A stretch of 64,000 nucleotides of DNA from Cristatella mucedo (GCA_009760855.2 WPIO01000015.1:2072001-2136000), one strand, 5' to 3'; positions 34,601 to 45,126 are shown, numbered from the stretch's first letter. A program made the numbers and translations. Notes: generated by a model from the sequence alone, not told the origin.

Positions 34601-35198
34601 CGGACTATGAATATGGCTGCAAGGCTGGTCTTCACGTCCCAGCGGTTTGAGCACGTGTCACCTTTGCTGGAAGAGCTAGGATGGTTGCCGGTTGAGCAAA
34701 GGATACAGAGCAAAGTTCTTACGCTGACCCACAAGGCCCGCCACGGCTTGGCTCCTTCGTACCTAGCTGAACTGCTGCATCAGTTTCAGCCTGTTCTCGC
34801 CCTCAGGTCCTGTGTGGACAATAAATTAGCTGTCCCATTCCTCCGCTTAAAGACAGTTGGCGACAGAAGCTTTAGCTCTGCAGGTCCTAGACTGTGGAAC
34901 TCGCTTCCACAATTTTTACGAAACGACATCTACTCTCCAACTGCCGACTATGGCACATCTTTTTCAGCGGTCCTGAGCTGCTACTTCTATGCTACTCACT
35001 ACCTCAACTGCTCTCCTAACTCTGCTATGCTTCCCACTTTCTCTTTGTTTCGTGAGACGAAGTCTGTTGGCTACCGAATGCGTACCGAAAGCCGCTTAGG
35101 CTGTGAGTGTGCTAAACAAAACTCTCCTGCGTAACACCCACATGGTCTTTATGACTTTGTGGAGTTACTGACGGAGATACATTACATTACATTACATA
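31610..35198 (+). mobile_element. LINE-A, nearly full-length L2/CR1-like non-LTR retrotransposon
   Basis: A roughly 3.6-kb element. The 5' limit is approximate. It has a GC-rich 5' UTR, one ORF region with an APE-type endonuclease followed by reverse transcriptase, a short 3' UTR and the tail GGAGATACATTACATTACAT. The long first frame starts after CTATTTATGAGC at 31820. It lies about 350 bp from the MAPKAPK2 start codon in the opposite orientation. Confidence 0.9.
31820..35134 (+). pseudogene. LINE-A endonuclease/reverse transcriptase ORF, broken
   Basis: It encodes the enzyme that nicks target DNA and reverse-transcribes its own RNA. The first frame (31820-33070) carries YTKQDLLSIR near the start, then the endonuclease motifs LLTETWM, YRPPSG, GDFNIHVD, HILDLVIT and SDHCLVSF. 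RT motifs follow in 33345-34115 ([39 protein letters not shown]) and in a shifted frame ([11 protein letters not shown]). The C-terminal domain is at 34562-35134. Lesions I can see are two extra A in the run near 33053-33062, a stop at 33261-33263, a one-base loss near 34112 and a TGA at 34463-34465. It is therefore inactive as it stands. The motif set fits the L2/CR1 group. Confidence 0.9.
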
Positions 35199-36659
35199 AA
35201 GATGCCGTTCAGCGGGAGTTTATACGGTCAGTCAACTTTTCAAAGGAAAGAATCGCTACGTACCGCCGTAGATGTCGCTCATGGCGAAACTTGTCTCCCA
35301 ATAGGAGTCGTAAGTTCGCCTTCAACTATGGAGCCCATCTCTAGTTCGTGCACAGCGGACTACGGACATCAGTGAACCCCCCCCCCCCCAGGTGGCTATG
35401 TCTACTTATACCAGGATTGGGCCCGTTTCGGAAGCGGAGTGATGGAAAACTGCGTCTTTTAGGCACGCCAATGGGAGTACTTCATTTCTTTGCAGGAACG
35501 TTTAGCATGTACCCGTAATAAGCGAAACGCGTGGGATGCTTAAAAAAAAGTAAGATTTAGATGTATGCGAAGTTGAGCCCGTGCCTCCGCATATGCGTGC
35601 TGATATTGTTAGCAATGACGGGCTTCTAAATGGAATGCCTGCCAGGGCGGTAAAAATCCACTCTGAACGAAAAGTGTGCCTGTATCCGAAAGTTGATCTT
35701 TATCGGGAGAAGTAGTTAGCGGAGTCTCTTTTACCTGATTGCTTCATGTACAAAAGACTTGCGGCTGCTAAAAGCCGTCAGGCCTCCTCTAAAATGCCAT
35801 GCCTAACCATGTGTTGATTCCCTTGCATGCAACAACAAGTCATACCTAAGACTAAAACAGCATAAAATTATACTTGACCTTGGTGATCAAGCTATCTAAG
35901 TCAAAGCCTTGTGTGAAGCACACCTCTTTCTTGGAAACGGTAGTCGCATACCAAGCCGGTAATTCTCGCTTTGCAACGAATAGGGCTACGTAATTAAAAA
36001 CCTAGAATATACGAGCACCGGTGTTCGAAACCGGATACCGATACTGGTGATTCCAACATATAACAATAATAATAATACAAATGTATAGCCCCCGAGAAAA
36101 CTGAAAATCTCTCTAGGCACTTACATAAGTCCACATCTATAATGTAGATAAGTCTATTTGACAGCAATGGAGGGTCACAGGCATTCGAAAGCGGCTATGA
36201 CGTACGCCAACGGCTCCGTGGAATAGAGCTCATGTCAGCTCAAATGCCACTACCAACTTCTGAAGCACAACTGACTACCTATGGCATCACGTTGGATTGT
36301 GTGCGTTTATTCGTACAATCGGTTCCTAGCCGTTACAATTCATTAACCACGAATAAAGAATGACAGTCACACTCTGGCTGATTTAGCTCGCTGCCGCCGC
36401 TTAAGCATCCCTGCTAGACATACGCGCCTTGGATCAATTTAAGCCGAAGTGTAGTCACTCACTCACTCGGCGGTTCGACGGCAGCCGCTCCTAGACAGCG
36501 GAAGTTGAGGACAGAAATGGAATCGCGGGAGGACCGCAGTCGAAGGCACACGCCGCCGGCGAATGATCAACTAAAACACAAGGAAATACATACAATATAA
36601 GGCAAACGTTAAAAAGTGAAATTGAAGAACCCCGTTCTTTTTACTTCAATTTGAAAACC
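35199..36659. other. Spacer between LINE-A and the Polinton relic
   Basis: I see a poly-C run at 35379-35388 and a LINE-B/SINE-B tail remnant near 36062-36130 (AATAATAATAATACAAATGT, then CTCTCTAGGCACTTACAT). No gene is supported. Confidence 0.5.
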
Positions 36660-36890
36660 GTGCTTGCAAAATGATAGCACTCGACCGTGTTGCATAAAAA
36701 TGCCCCGCATGGCAATCCCCCATCTGACACCTCGCCTGGTTTGATTCCATCCGGGGGATTGCCATAAGTGGCATTTTTATACTATATGCTGTAACTATAT
36801 AATATCACGTAAATCATAAATGTATTGAATGATTTTCTTTCCTTATACAAAAAACGGATTATTCCAGAAAGGTGAAATTATTTTGCGTTG
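36660..36890 (+). repeat. Left terminal inverted repeat of the Polinton relic
   Basis: It pairs with the reverse complement of 53405-53665. The strongest shared blocks are AAGTGGCATTTTTA, ATATCACGTAAAT, GTATTGAATGATTTT and GGGGGATTGCCA. The inner end (AGAAAGGTGAAATT against AGAAAGGGAATTTC) still matches. The outer part contains a foldback hairpin at 36695-36779. Confidence 0.85.
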
Positions 36891-36958
36891 AATTAAGAAT
36901 GCCTGTTTCTGGTCTTGCAAAGTGGTTGCCTAGAAAAGAAGGAGATACATTACATTAA

Positions 36959-37186
36959 TTGTTCAATCGCGTTAATTATACTATTTTCAAGTATTGTGGA
37001 AGAGGTATAGCTGTTCATACAAGAGTTGCTTTGCATACTGATTCTGTTAACAAATATATTACTGAGAGAAACAGTCCTTGTTTGTTCGATGAACTTAGTA
37101 AAACGAAAGATAAGAGAATACTGCATCTGGAGTTAGTTGAGAAAGTTAATCAAAGAAAATCTTCATCTGTAATGAAGTATATATAA
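36959..37186 (+). CDS. Unidentified Polinton ORF next to the left terminal repeat
   Basis: A 75-codon frame (MFNRVNYTIFKYCGRGIAVH..., ending SSSVMKYI) just inside the left repeat. It is charged, with no membrane segment and no motif I recognise. It reads toward the element centre. It may be the preserved start of a longer broken gene, since in-frame fragments (for example GRMAFLRYCGSDL near 37410) appear downstream. Confidence 0.4.
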   Translation: MFNRVNYTIFKYCGRGIAVHTRVALHTDSVNKYITERNSPCLFDELSKTKDKRILHLELVEKVNQRKSSSVMKYI

Positions 37187-37687
37187 AAATGTAGGAATGA
37201 AATGGAAATAGCAATTAGTAATGCGTGCTGAAGAAAGGCTGGCAGAAAGTTAGAATTAATTTTTTTTGCGCACAGTAAAACAAGAACACCGCACCCATAG
37301 GCACATATATTACGAGTGTGATAATGATGAAAATAGTTAGAAATTTAAACTTGGTTATGATATAGAACTTAAGAAATTGGAAGGCACGTATGAAGAAGAC
37401 GATGGAAGAATGGCATTTCTCCGTTATTGCGGTTCCGATCTCTAGTTTAGTACGTTAGCTTGAAGTAAAAAATTAGCATTACATATACTGGACAAGCAAG
37501 AAAAGGTCAGAACGATTATTCTTTGCCCAGAAACGAATGTAACACTTTCCGGCTTAACCACTGTTTATTATTCTAACTATATTAAAGCACGCGACAAAGA
37601 AGCTTTCGGGCACTTTTTGTTTGAAATCAAGCTTGCCTCACTAAATTAAATCATATGAAACAATAAAATTCTATAGTATAAAATAAA

Positions 37688-37831
37688 ATGGAATTTGATT
37701 GGCCAACTCAAATGAAAATTATTGATTGCACACCTGCTCATTGCCACTATAAAGAAAAGTATCCCAACACAGATTATAAAGATCTTCCGATTCTCTACCA
37801 ACAAGCTTTACTAAAGACTTTCCATTCATGA
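37688..37831 (+). CDS. Short unidentified Polinton ORF
   Basis: A 47-codon frame starting MEFDWPTQMKIIDCTPAHCH and ending at TGA. It carries one CxxxxxxCH cluster but no family that I recognise. It is shorter than my usual ORF cutoff, so chance is possible. Confidence 0.3.
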   Translation: MEFDWPTQMKIIDCTPAHCHYKEKYPNTDYKDLPILYQQALLKTFHS

Positions 37832-37959
37832 AGAATACCAAAATGCTCTATCTAATTTAGGTGTATAGCAATTTTTTAGCAAAGTGTTATATACCTACAA
37901 GTACAGAAATACAGCCAGAAGTTAACACTGGGAAAAGAAAATATGAAGATGGACGTGTG

Positions 37960-38462
37960 GTTTTTTCTTGTTCTTTTTAAATGTGGTCGAGTCAGGGGAT
38001 GTTGTGACCAAAGTCGGGAGGGAGTTCCAGGCTTTGCAAGCTTACGAACTAAATGCACGGTCTCCAAAGGATTTGAGGTCTGTACGAGGTATTTGTAAAC
38101 TGTTGGATTCCGAAAAGCGGGTGGTACGATGCTTGGCCTGATGAGGGAGTAGATCTGAGATATAGGCTGGAGCCAAAGAATGAAGTGACCTAAACATGAG
38201 CGACAAAACCTGTAAGTCAATCCGTTGCTTGACAGGGAGCCAGTGCAGGTCGGCGAGAAGTGGTTTGATGTGGCAACTGCGACCCCCCCCCCCGAAAGGC
38301 AAGCCTAGCTGCGGAGTTTTTCGCCAGCCGTAATCGCCTAATTGCACATGCCGGTAGGCCAGCAAGCCGTGAGTTACACAAGTCAAGACGGGATGTCACA
38401 AATGCATGGACCAACTTAGACGTGGTGTCCTCATCTAAACAAGCCCGAAATGTTAGCATTAG
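37960..38462 (-). repeat. LINE-B fragment
   Basis: The minus-strand RT C-terminal domain ([39 protein letters not shown]) has the 3' UTR and tail missing. It includes a poly-C run at 38284-38293. Confidence 0.8.
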
Positions 38463-38464
38463 CG

Positions 38465-38560
38465 TCCTGCTCTGTGAGTGGTGAAATAAACTGGCGGTGT
38501 TGCTCGTCGGCTGGCGTTCTGTTCTGCTCGCGACAATAACACAAGCGACAGGACGGACAT
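38465..38560 (+). repeat. Short segment related to the insert at 48150-48225
   Basis: It shares the pattern CGGTGTTG..C.TCGGCTGGC..TCTG with 48178-48205. It may be the end of an unknown repeat family. It is more GC-rich than the surrounding element. Confidence 0.4.
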
Positions 38561-38678
38561 TCAAAGAATAGAAATAGAACCTATAGGGTCACTGGAATCT
38601 TACATATATTAACTTTGTTTAACCCTTTGCTTTTGTGTTGTTTTATTAAACAGAACAATTCAATAGTATAAAAAGAAA

Positions 38679-39187
38679 ATGGATTTTGGTTTGTTTGAAA
38701 AAATTGCGAACAGTCATCTCATTCGAGCTTGCCGAGCAACACGAGATCTATACGATAGTTACTTTAAAGATGAACCAGTAGGAAATGTTCCGCCAGAAAT
38801 TTACTCATCATTGTTTCATGTAGCAACTCTTTATAAAAAATATTGTGATTCATACACTAGTCTTGTAAAAGTATTGCCTTAGAAAGAAATGCAAGACGTA
38901 AAAAGAAAAGAGCAAAATTAAATAGAATGTTCGACCTCCGAAAAAAGTATGCCAACCAAAGGTTTGAAGAAGTTTTGCAATACAACACAAAAGTCAGATC
39001 TTGTTTAACTAGTTTGACTAAGACAAGATATTCTCTAAAGTTTATGAACATAGTCATAGCTTTAGGAATAACAAGTACTGGCACATACATTCCTTCTGTT
39101 CCCGATATATCTAATGTTGTTTCAATGTTTGCAGCTGTATCTACAATGTTATTAACAATTAATGGTGTTCTTGCTGAAATCGATTAA
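38679..39187 (+). pseudogene. Unidentified Polinton membrane-protein-like gene, one frameshift
   Basis: Two + strand frames, 38679-38882 (starting MDFGLFEKIANSHLIRACRA) and 38927-39187, overlap in function. The second frame is open upstream through a basic stretch (RRKKRAK) into the end of the first, which suggests a single gene with a one-base shift near 38878. The C-terminal part has two hydrophobic segments (FMNIVIALGITSTG and VSMFAAVSTMLLTINGVL). I do not recognise the family. A minor virion membrane protein is only a guess. Confidence 0.5.
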
Positions 39188-39780
39188 CAAAAAAGATCAA
39201 CTCTAGAATCAAATTCAAAGATTATCTCAAAGATAACGAATGCTTTTTATGATGAAGTATTAGCAAAAGAAGAATTTGATAATATAATTGTACAAGCATC
39301 TCCTAAAGAAACTACTCCCGCCTGATAATTTGTAATTCTTCTCTAACAAAACGTATCTTTATATCGTTTAGAAAATATCTAGCTGGTTAGTATTTCATTA
39401 CTAGTATTCTAATAAGCGTGTGCTTAGTTAAATTCCATATCGGATCTGTAGCTTTTCTTTTTTCATCTTCTTCTTCATCTGGTTTTAGTAAGTGTCGAAC
39501 AGTTTTTCCACGTTCTAATAACTCTTCTTACTTTCCTACTTTTCCACGATATTCTAGTTTCTTTAGTTCAACTCTTTCTTTTTTACAGCTTTTTCTGGTT
39601 CTTCTCCGGTTGATCTTGTAATGTTATTATTCAGGTAATCCAAAATCTTAGATAGATTTTTAATCAATTCTTCGTTTCTTGTTTAATCTCCGGAATTCAG
39701 ACTTTCTAATTCTTATTCATAATGAGCAATTAAAGCTCTTTCTGCTATTGTTCTAATCATTCTTTCAACAAACGCAAATA

Positions 39781-39920
39781 TAATGTAATTAATTAATATA
39801 GCGCCCCAAGAGAACTTAACCTCTATTCAGGCGCTTCACGTTTGCCTCGGGGCTTGAGCCCACGACCTCAGTCACACCTTGGTCGAGGCGAGCACCTTAA
39901 CCGCTAGACCAAACCAGCTA
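39781..39920 (-). repeat. SINE-B copy inside the integrase pseudogene
   Basis: Near-consensus: ATAGCGCCCCAAGAGAACTT tail, GGGCTTGAGCCCACGACC box B complement and CACCTTAACCGCTAGACCAA A-box complement. It separates the second D from the E of the integrase. Confidence 0.9.
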
Positions 39921-40055
39921 GACCAAAACCAACACTTTTCTTTCTTGTCGCTTCTATTACACGTGGTCCATGTCTTTTCATTTCTTTCTTGAAATCTCCT
40001 TTGAACTCCGATCCTGGATCTGCTGTCCTCTTCTTTGGCCATTCTAAAGGACCCT

Positions 40056-40062
40056 TTAAGTA
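40056..40062 (+). repeat. Target-site duplication of LINE-B, left copy
   Basis: TTAAGTA, repeated at 43388-43394. It marks the 5' end of the inserted LINE-B. Confidence 0.75.
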
Positions 40063-40567
40063 GTCCCGACATGGAGCGCTCTCATGTGCGTTCGTGTTCG
40101 TTGCAGAATTCATCCGAAAACCGAAGTTCTTGCGAACATCGTATACGGAAACGATACAGCTAAGACCTGATTAAATGTATTCTGATTGTAATTTGACCGT
40201 AGCGCGTAAGAAATTACGTGCCTATGGATATCTAAACGCTTATCGCTTCGGGCTGCTGGGTCTCCCACTCCGGCGGCTGCCTTAGCTACGCCGGCGGCTA
40301 GTTACCCGTATGTTGGTTATGATCGTCAGCAGCTGCTATTGCTTCGCCATCGTAGATCAAATGCATTCCTAGATATGAATGCTGTTGCTAAGATTCGTGA
40401 ACCATGCATTAGCAAAAGAAAAGCACCCTGGAGCGGCCGCGGTGGTGGGAACCGCCAGCTCAGACGCCGCTCGTTAGGCTGGAACTACGAGCTGAGTACC
40501 CAACCGCTCGTTTGGTATTCCTAGCATTGTCTCGTACCGCTCAGCTCGCTCCCCCACATGCGTCACT

Positions 40568-43133
40568 GTGAATCTCTCTAACTTAGTGGTCATCAGGCCT
40601 GGTATAACTCCATCGGCCCGATTTAACGCTTGCCATTGGAATCCTCGATCAATGGGCAATAAACCTCTGGTAATAAACGACCTCATTTCTGAAAATGGTC
40701 TCGACCTGCTCGCCCTAACTGAAACTTGGCTGAAATCGATAAACTGTCCGACAATTAAAGACGCTACCCCAACTAGTTTCTCATTCTTTCACACCCCTAG
40801 ATCAATCAAAACTGGAGGTGGAGTTGCTGTTGTTGTGCGCTCGAAATCCTCCTTTATCTCAGATTTCTACGATCTCATTTCGATTCTGTGTGAAAGAAAT
40901 CGATCCTTCCTCGTTATGGGTGATTTCAACGTTCACTTTGATAACTTATCTGACGCCTTCAGCACTGAATTTCGTGCATTATCTGACTCATTGTCTCTTG
41001 TGGCTCATGTGCACGGCCCTACTCACATCAAAGTAGCACACTCGACCAGATTTTCTCATGCAACTGCACTTTGTCATCACAATTATTACCAAATCCTGCT
41101 TTTCTAAGCACATGTAAATCTCATTCAATCGATAGTGTGTGGCCACCTCCTTCTCCTCCGCTAAAATCACCTGCGAATCGCGAAACCTCAAGACCTTGAC
41201 ATAAATGCTGTCCGTGCGAGAATATCTTCTCGCCTCTGCTGCTCAGTCCCCCCTCCGATCTGTCATCATTGGTACATTTCTACAACACGACACTAGCTGC
41301 TCGACGAGTTTGCACCTCTGACTAAGCGCACTGTGCGCCCTCGCCTAGAAGGCCTATGGATTACCTCAGACACTGAACTAGCCAGGTCTACTACGCGAAA
41401 GCTTGAAAAAAGCATGTAAAAGATCAGGGCTGACTGTCCATCGACAGGCATACGAGGACTACTGCAGGTCGTACTAATCAATCCTAGCAAAGGCCAAGTC
41501 TAGCTTCTATAAAAACATTGTTGAATCACAGATGCACAATACAAAAATGCTGATATCGACGATCAACCATCTCCTCAACCGCTCCCAGATTAGCTCCTTA
41601 CCTGACGATCCTTGTGATGACCCAGTCTCCAGTCAACTACCACCCAGTCTCCCTTATACCGTTCCTATCTAAGACACTGGAACGGGTCGTGGCAGACCAG
41701 CTGAACTCACATATTGAAACCTTCCTAGTAGTTCCAGTCTGGCTTTAGAGCTAATCACTCCACAGAATCAGCATTAAATAAATAAATTCTAGCTGATTAA
41801 ACAGCCTCTTTCTGTATAGCGACAGAAGAGCCTTTACGACCATCACCACCGCTTGCAGTGGCAATAAAGAATCGCCCACCGCATGAATCGAACCCACGAC
41901 CTCGGGACCGAGGTCGTGAAAGCAACCGCCTTACCCAGTGTGCCATCACGGCTCATTGCTTTAGGTGTGCAACGACCTAGTTAGGAATGCAGACATGGGT
42001 GGAGTGTCTCTACTTGGTTTGCTCGATCTTTCGGCAGCTTTTGATACTATCGATCACAAAGTTCTTCTTGAGCGCCTCTCATCTCGTCTGGACATCACTG
42101 GCACTGCTCTGCAGTGGTTCAGGTCCTATCTCAGCGGGAAACTCCAGAGTATTAACATGAATGGACAAAGATAATCCGAGGTACCTCTGAAATATGGGGT
42201 ACCTCAGGGCTCCGAGCTAGGTCCGGTTCTTTTCCCGGTTTCTACTCTCCCACTTGCTGATGTAATTGCCAAGCACAATCTAGGCGTTCACTTTTATGCG
42301 GATGACACTCAGTTGTACTTTTGCTTTGATCCCTTCCAGCCTTTGAGCACCTCGAATTCTCTCAACTCACTTGCTGCATGTATTGATGAAATCCGCACAT
42401 GGATGGCAGCAAATTTTCTCAAACTAAATGATGTTAAACTAACTTATTAGTAATGAGAAAACCCGATGTGATTCAGAAATCGGCGAGGCTAACGTTCAAA
42501 ATTGGCTCTGCCACCATATTTCCTGTTGGATCACCTCGAAATCTAGGTGTCATGTTCCAAAGTGACTTCTCGTTAGACGACCACATCAGCTCCACCATCA
42601 AGTTTGCCTACTTTTAGATACAAAACGTTGCTAAGATTTGGGCTTGTTTAGATAAGGATACCACGTCTAAGTTGGTCCATGCATTTGTGACACCCCGTCT
42701 TGACTTGTGTAACTCACTGCTTGCTGGCCTACCGGCATGTGCAATCAGGCGATGACAGCTGGCGAAAAACTCTGCAGCTAGGCTTGTCTGTCGTGAGCGT
42801 CGCAGTTGCCACATCACACCACTTCTCGCCGAATTGCACTGGCTCCCTGTCAAGCAATGGATCGACTTTAAGGTTTTGTCGTTCACTTTTAGGTCACTTC
42901 ATTCTTTGGCTCCAGGCTATCTCTCAGATCTACTCCTCCACCAGGCCAAGCATCTTACCACCCGTTTTTTGGAATCCAACAGTTTACCAATACCTCGTAC
43001 AAACCTCAAATCCTTTGGAGACCATGCATTTAGTTCGTATGCTCGCAAAGCCTGGAATTCCCTTCCGACTTGCGTCACAGCATTCCCTGACTTGACCACA
43101 TTTAAAAAGAACTTTAAAAACTCACCTATTTAG
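40568..43133 (+). pseudogene. LINE-B endonuclease/reverse transcriptase, broken
   Basis: The endonuclease frame is 40568-41107. The RT core is at 41965-42174, interrupted at 42173. The active-site YADDTQLY lies near 42295-42320. The C-terminal domain (LVHAFVTPRLDLCNSLLAGL, HITPLLAELHWLPVKQWID, SYARKAWNSLP) runs to 43133. Part of the region between endonuclease and RT is deleted relative to the copy at 53.86-56.2 kb. The YADD motif and domain order place it with LINE-A in the L2/CR1 group. Confidence 0.88.
41776..41954 (-). repeat. SINE-A copy nested in LINE-B
   Basis: The minus strand reads box A (GTGGCACA-like TGGCACACTGGGTAAGGCGG) and box B (GTCGTGGGTTCGATTC), with an AAATAAATAAATT end. 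CATT flanks both sides of the insertion. The perfect palindrome at 41895-41918 sits between the boxes. Confidence 0.92.
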
Positions 43134-43387
43134 GACAGCATTTAGTGGGTCCCTGTGATTCGTCCTTCATGTGCTTATGCGTGCTGACACTGTGCATGCT
43201 TCCACTAACCACGCTTACATGCTGACCCTGTGCATGTCACCCCTAACCATGCTATTCATTTTGTTTGTTTTTCAAGCATGATATTACTCATGATTCAATC
43301 GCACTTCCCTTTGCAGCAAATGTAAAGCGCCTAGAAAGAGACTGAGTTCTCTGGGGGCGCTTTATCAAGTACATTATTACTATTTTA

Positions 43388-43394
43388 TTAAGTA
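43388..43394 (+). repeat. Target-site duplication of LINE-B, right copy
   Basis: TTAAGTA, matching 40056-40062. Confidence 0.75.
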
Positions 43395-43679
43395 AATGTC
43401 AACTATCGATTGTGTTAATTCATTAGATGATTTTTTAAAGTGCTCTTGAGTCTGTATACTTACTAGCAACATCAATTACACTTAATGCGTATTTTAAACC
43501 TGAATCAGTTGGCATATACAGTATATCTGCTTGATGGCTTCCATTAGGCACTACTGTGTCAAAGAAACTATGAGGAATTACTTTTGGTCTTGGTTGAATA
43601 CTTTACTTATATTTTAATCCGGATCCTACATACCTTGTTTTTTCTCTCTTTCAAAGTTGAAAACGACATTCTATAGAAA

Positions 43680-43910
43680 ATGGAAATATTTTGCAAAGTT
43701 TGTAGTAAGACTTTATCAGAAATTTAATGTCTGGAGACAGATAATATAATATAATATAATTCATTTTTAATTTTTCATAATTCATAATTCATTCACAGAT
43801 CACCCAAGGTGTAAAAAGTTATAAGAAAACAAACGTTAAAAGATGAATTGCGATGCGATATCTGTGATTTAGATAGTACTGAAACCGAATTCGACTCTGG
43901 CATCCTACGC
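43680..43910 (+). pseudogene. Possible zinc-binding Polinton ORF, divergent from integrase
   Basis: A + strand start (MEIFCKVCSKTLSEI, then TAA) lies about 15 bp from the integrase start region. Downstream, in another frame, is DELRCDICDLDSTETEF. The two CxxC pairs suggest a small broken zinc-binding protein. The evidence is thin. Confidence 0.25.
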
Positions 43911-44058
43911 AACAACAAAATAGTAGTATGATTGCCACTATTCTACTAACAAGTTTTCAAAAGAAAAATCTGGTAAGATATATTGCCTTGCAAGAAAGCG
44001 CTTTAAAAAAGATGTTCCAAAATATATCATCACCATCAATGTAGTTATCATGAAACCA

Positions 44059-44205
44059 TTTGGATTGGTCCAGCGGTTAAGATGCTCGCCCCGACCAAGG
44101 TCTGACTGAGGTCGTGGGTTCGAGCCCTGAGGCATATGTGAAGCGCCTGAATAGAGTTTGAGTTCTCTTGGGGCGCTATACTATATTATATATTATATTT
44201 TTTAT
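44059..44205 (+). repeat. SINE-B copy inside the Polinton relic
   Basis: TTTGGATTGGTCCAGCGGTT (A-box side), GAGGTCGTGGGTTCGAGCCC (box B), then GCGCCTGAATAGAGTTTGAG and TTCTCTTGGGGCGCTATA. Confidence 0.9.
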
Positions 44206-44229
44206 TTTATATAATGCAAAGTTATTCCC

Positions 44230-45126
44230 ATTTATCAAAGGTAAGCGAAAAGCTACAAAGCTAAAGGAATTAACAGTACTGCTACTTCACATATCTTACC
44301 AAAAGATTGGCTCTTAAATTTCCTATATTACCAACAAAGTAATAGTCAGTAGGTATTCTTCTGAAAAATGTCAAATATTTTAAATCTGTTTCTGTAGTTG
44401 CAGTATTTATTTCGCGAACTTCTCCTGAAACAGTAGTAGTATCGGAATTTTACCGTAAATAAACACAATTAGATTAACCAATAACCATTACACTTGGCAT
44501 TGTTAAAAGAGAACTTTTATTTGTGCTTGAATAGTCTGTACTTGTCTGTATAATAGCATCCAAAGACCTTGGATTAAATGAAACTTGTATTACTTCTGTT
44601 ATTTTTTATTGTTTTACCAACATAACCTTTAGTTGCCGCATTACTTGTATTAACAGGATCTGCTACATTAACTATAGAGTTGCAATTAATATTCAAAGAA
44701 GTAGTAGCAGGGCTTACATTCAACATAACATCACGTTTTAACCCTCCCCAAGTTACGCAAAAGTTATCGGGAAGGACAGTCAGAGTAGTTTTGCTAGTGT
44801 TCCAATAACTAGAAGTAATAGCGAATTGATTCATGTTTATATCTGTCATTGTATCGCCTGATTTTTTAACATAATTTATTGGCCTACATTTACAGCAAGC
44901 CAGGATTGACTCATTGTCCAATATTAACAGCTGGTACTCCTTTGAAATCAACTATTCTATTTCCTAAAACCAAAAAATTAGAATCAGCACAAGATTTCGT
45001 AACAGCATCACTTGTATTTATTGGATCACCTACAGTTGCAATACGAATCATATTTGCATCAAGATCAGAAAACAAGTAGCCATTTACTTTTTTCACGTAG
45101 CCACTAAGATCTACCTTGCGATTCAT
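44230..45126 (-). pseudogene. Polinton tail-fibre-like repeat protein 1, broken
   Basis: The minus-strand frames 45126-44911 and 44951-44574 together show the repeat pattern of phage tail fibres: GYVKKVNGYLFSDLDAN with GDPINTSDAVTK, then NYVKKSGDTMTDINMNQFAI with ADPVNTSNAATKGYV. In phages such repeats form trimeric receptor-binding fibres. Here the gene sits in an animal Polinton, so a virion attachment role is an inference. At least one frameshift (about 44915-44950) and later stops break it. The remaining C-terminal part includes VIQVSFNPRSLDAIIQTSTD and is not recognisable. Confidence 0.65.

Larger units (their letters stand above)
40063..43387 (+). mobile_element. LINE-B, 3.3-kb near full-length copy inside the Polinton integrase
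   Basis: An L2/CR1-like non-LTR retrotransposon flanked by TTAAGTA on both sides. The 5' part has YDRQQLLLLRHRR, then RGGGNRQLRRR. It is followed by an APE endonuclease (40568-41107: LLALTETWL, TGGGVAVVVR, LVMGDFNVHFD), a degraded linker, RT ([48 protein letters not shown]), the C-terminal domain and the 3' end GCGCCTAGAAAGAGACTGAG with an ATT-rich tail. SINE-A (41776-41954) lies inside its RT. Many frame breaks make it inactive. Confidence 0.9.
39430..43665 (-). pseudogene. Polinton DDE integrase, split by LINE-B and SINE-B
   Basis: A retroviral-type integrase of the Polinton kind, which inserts the element into host DNA. Three minus-strand pieces carry the catalytic triad in order. Piece 43395-43665 has HQADILYMP (first D) and LSVIDVASKYTDSRAL. 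Piece 39921-40055 has KGPLEWPKK and ADPGSEFKGDF (second D). Piece 39430-39780 has VERMIRTIAER (the E), then NNNITRSTGEEPEKAVKKK. LINE-B (40063-43387) and SINE-B (39781-39920) separate them. Removing LINE-B and one target duplication puts the first two pieces back in one frame. There are additional stops and a frameshift near 43437. The zinc-binding N terminus and any chromodomain are not visible. Confidence 0.85.

Noticed and set aside
36941-36957. LINE-A-like tail word GGAGATACATTACATTA just inside the left Polinton repeat
   Set aside because: Only 17 bp match, with no upstream LINE-A sequence; it could be a chance match or a minimal insertion, so I do not list it as a copy.
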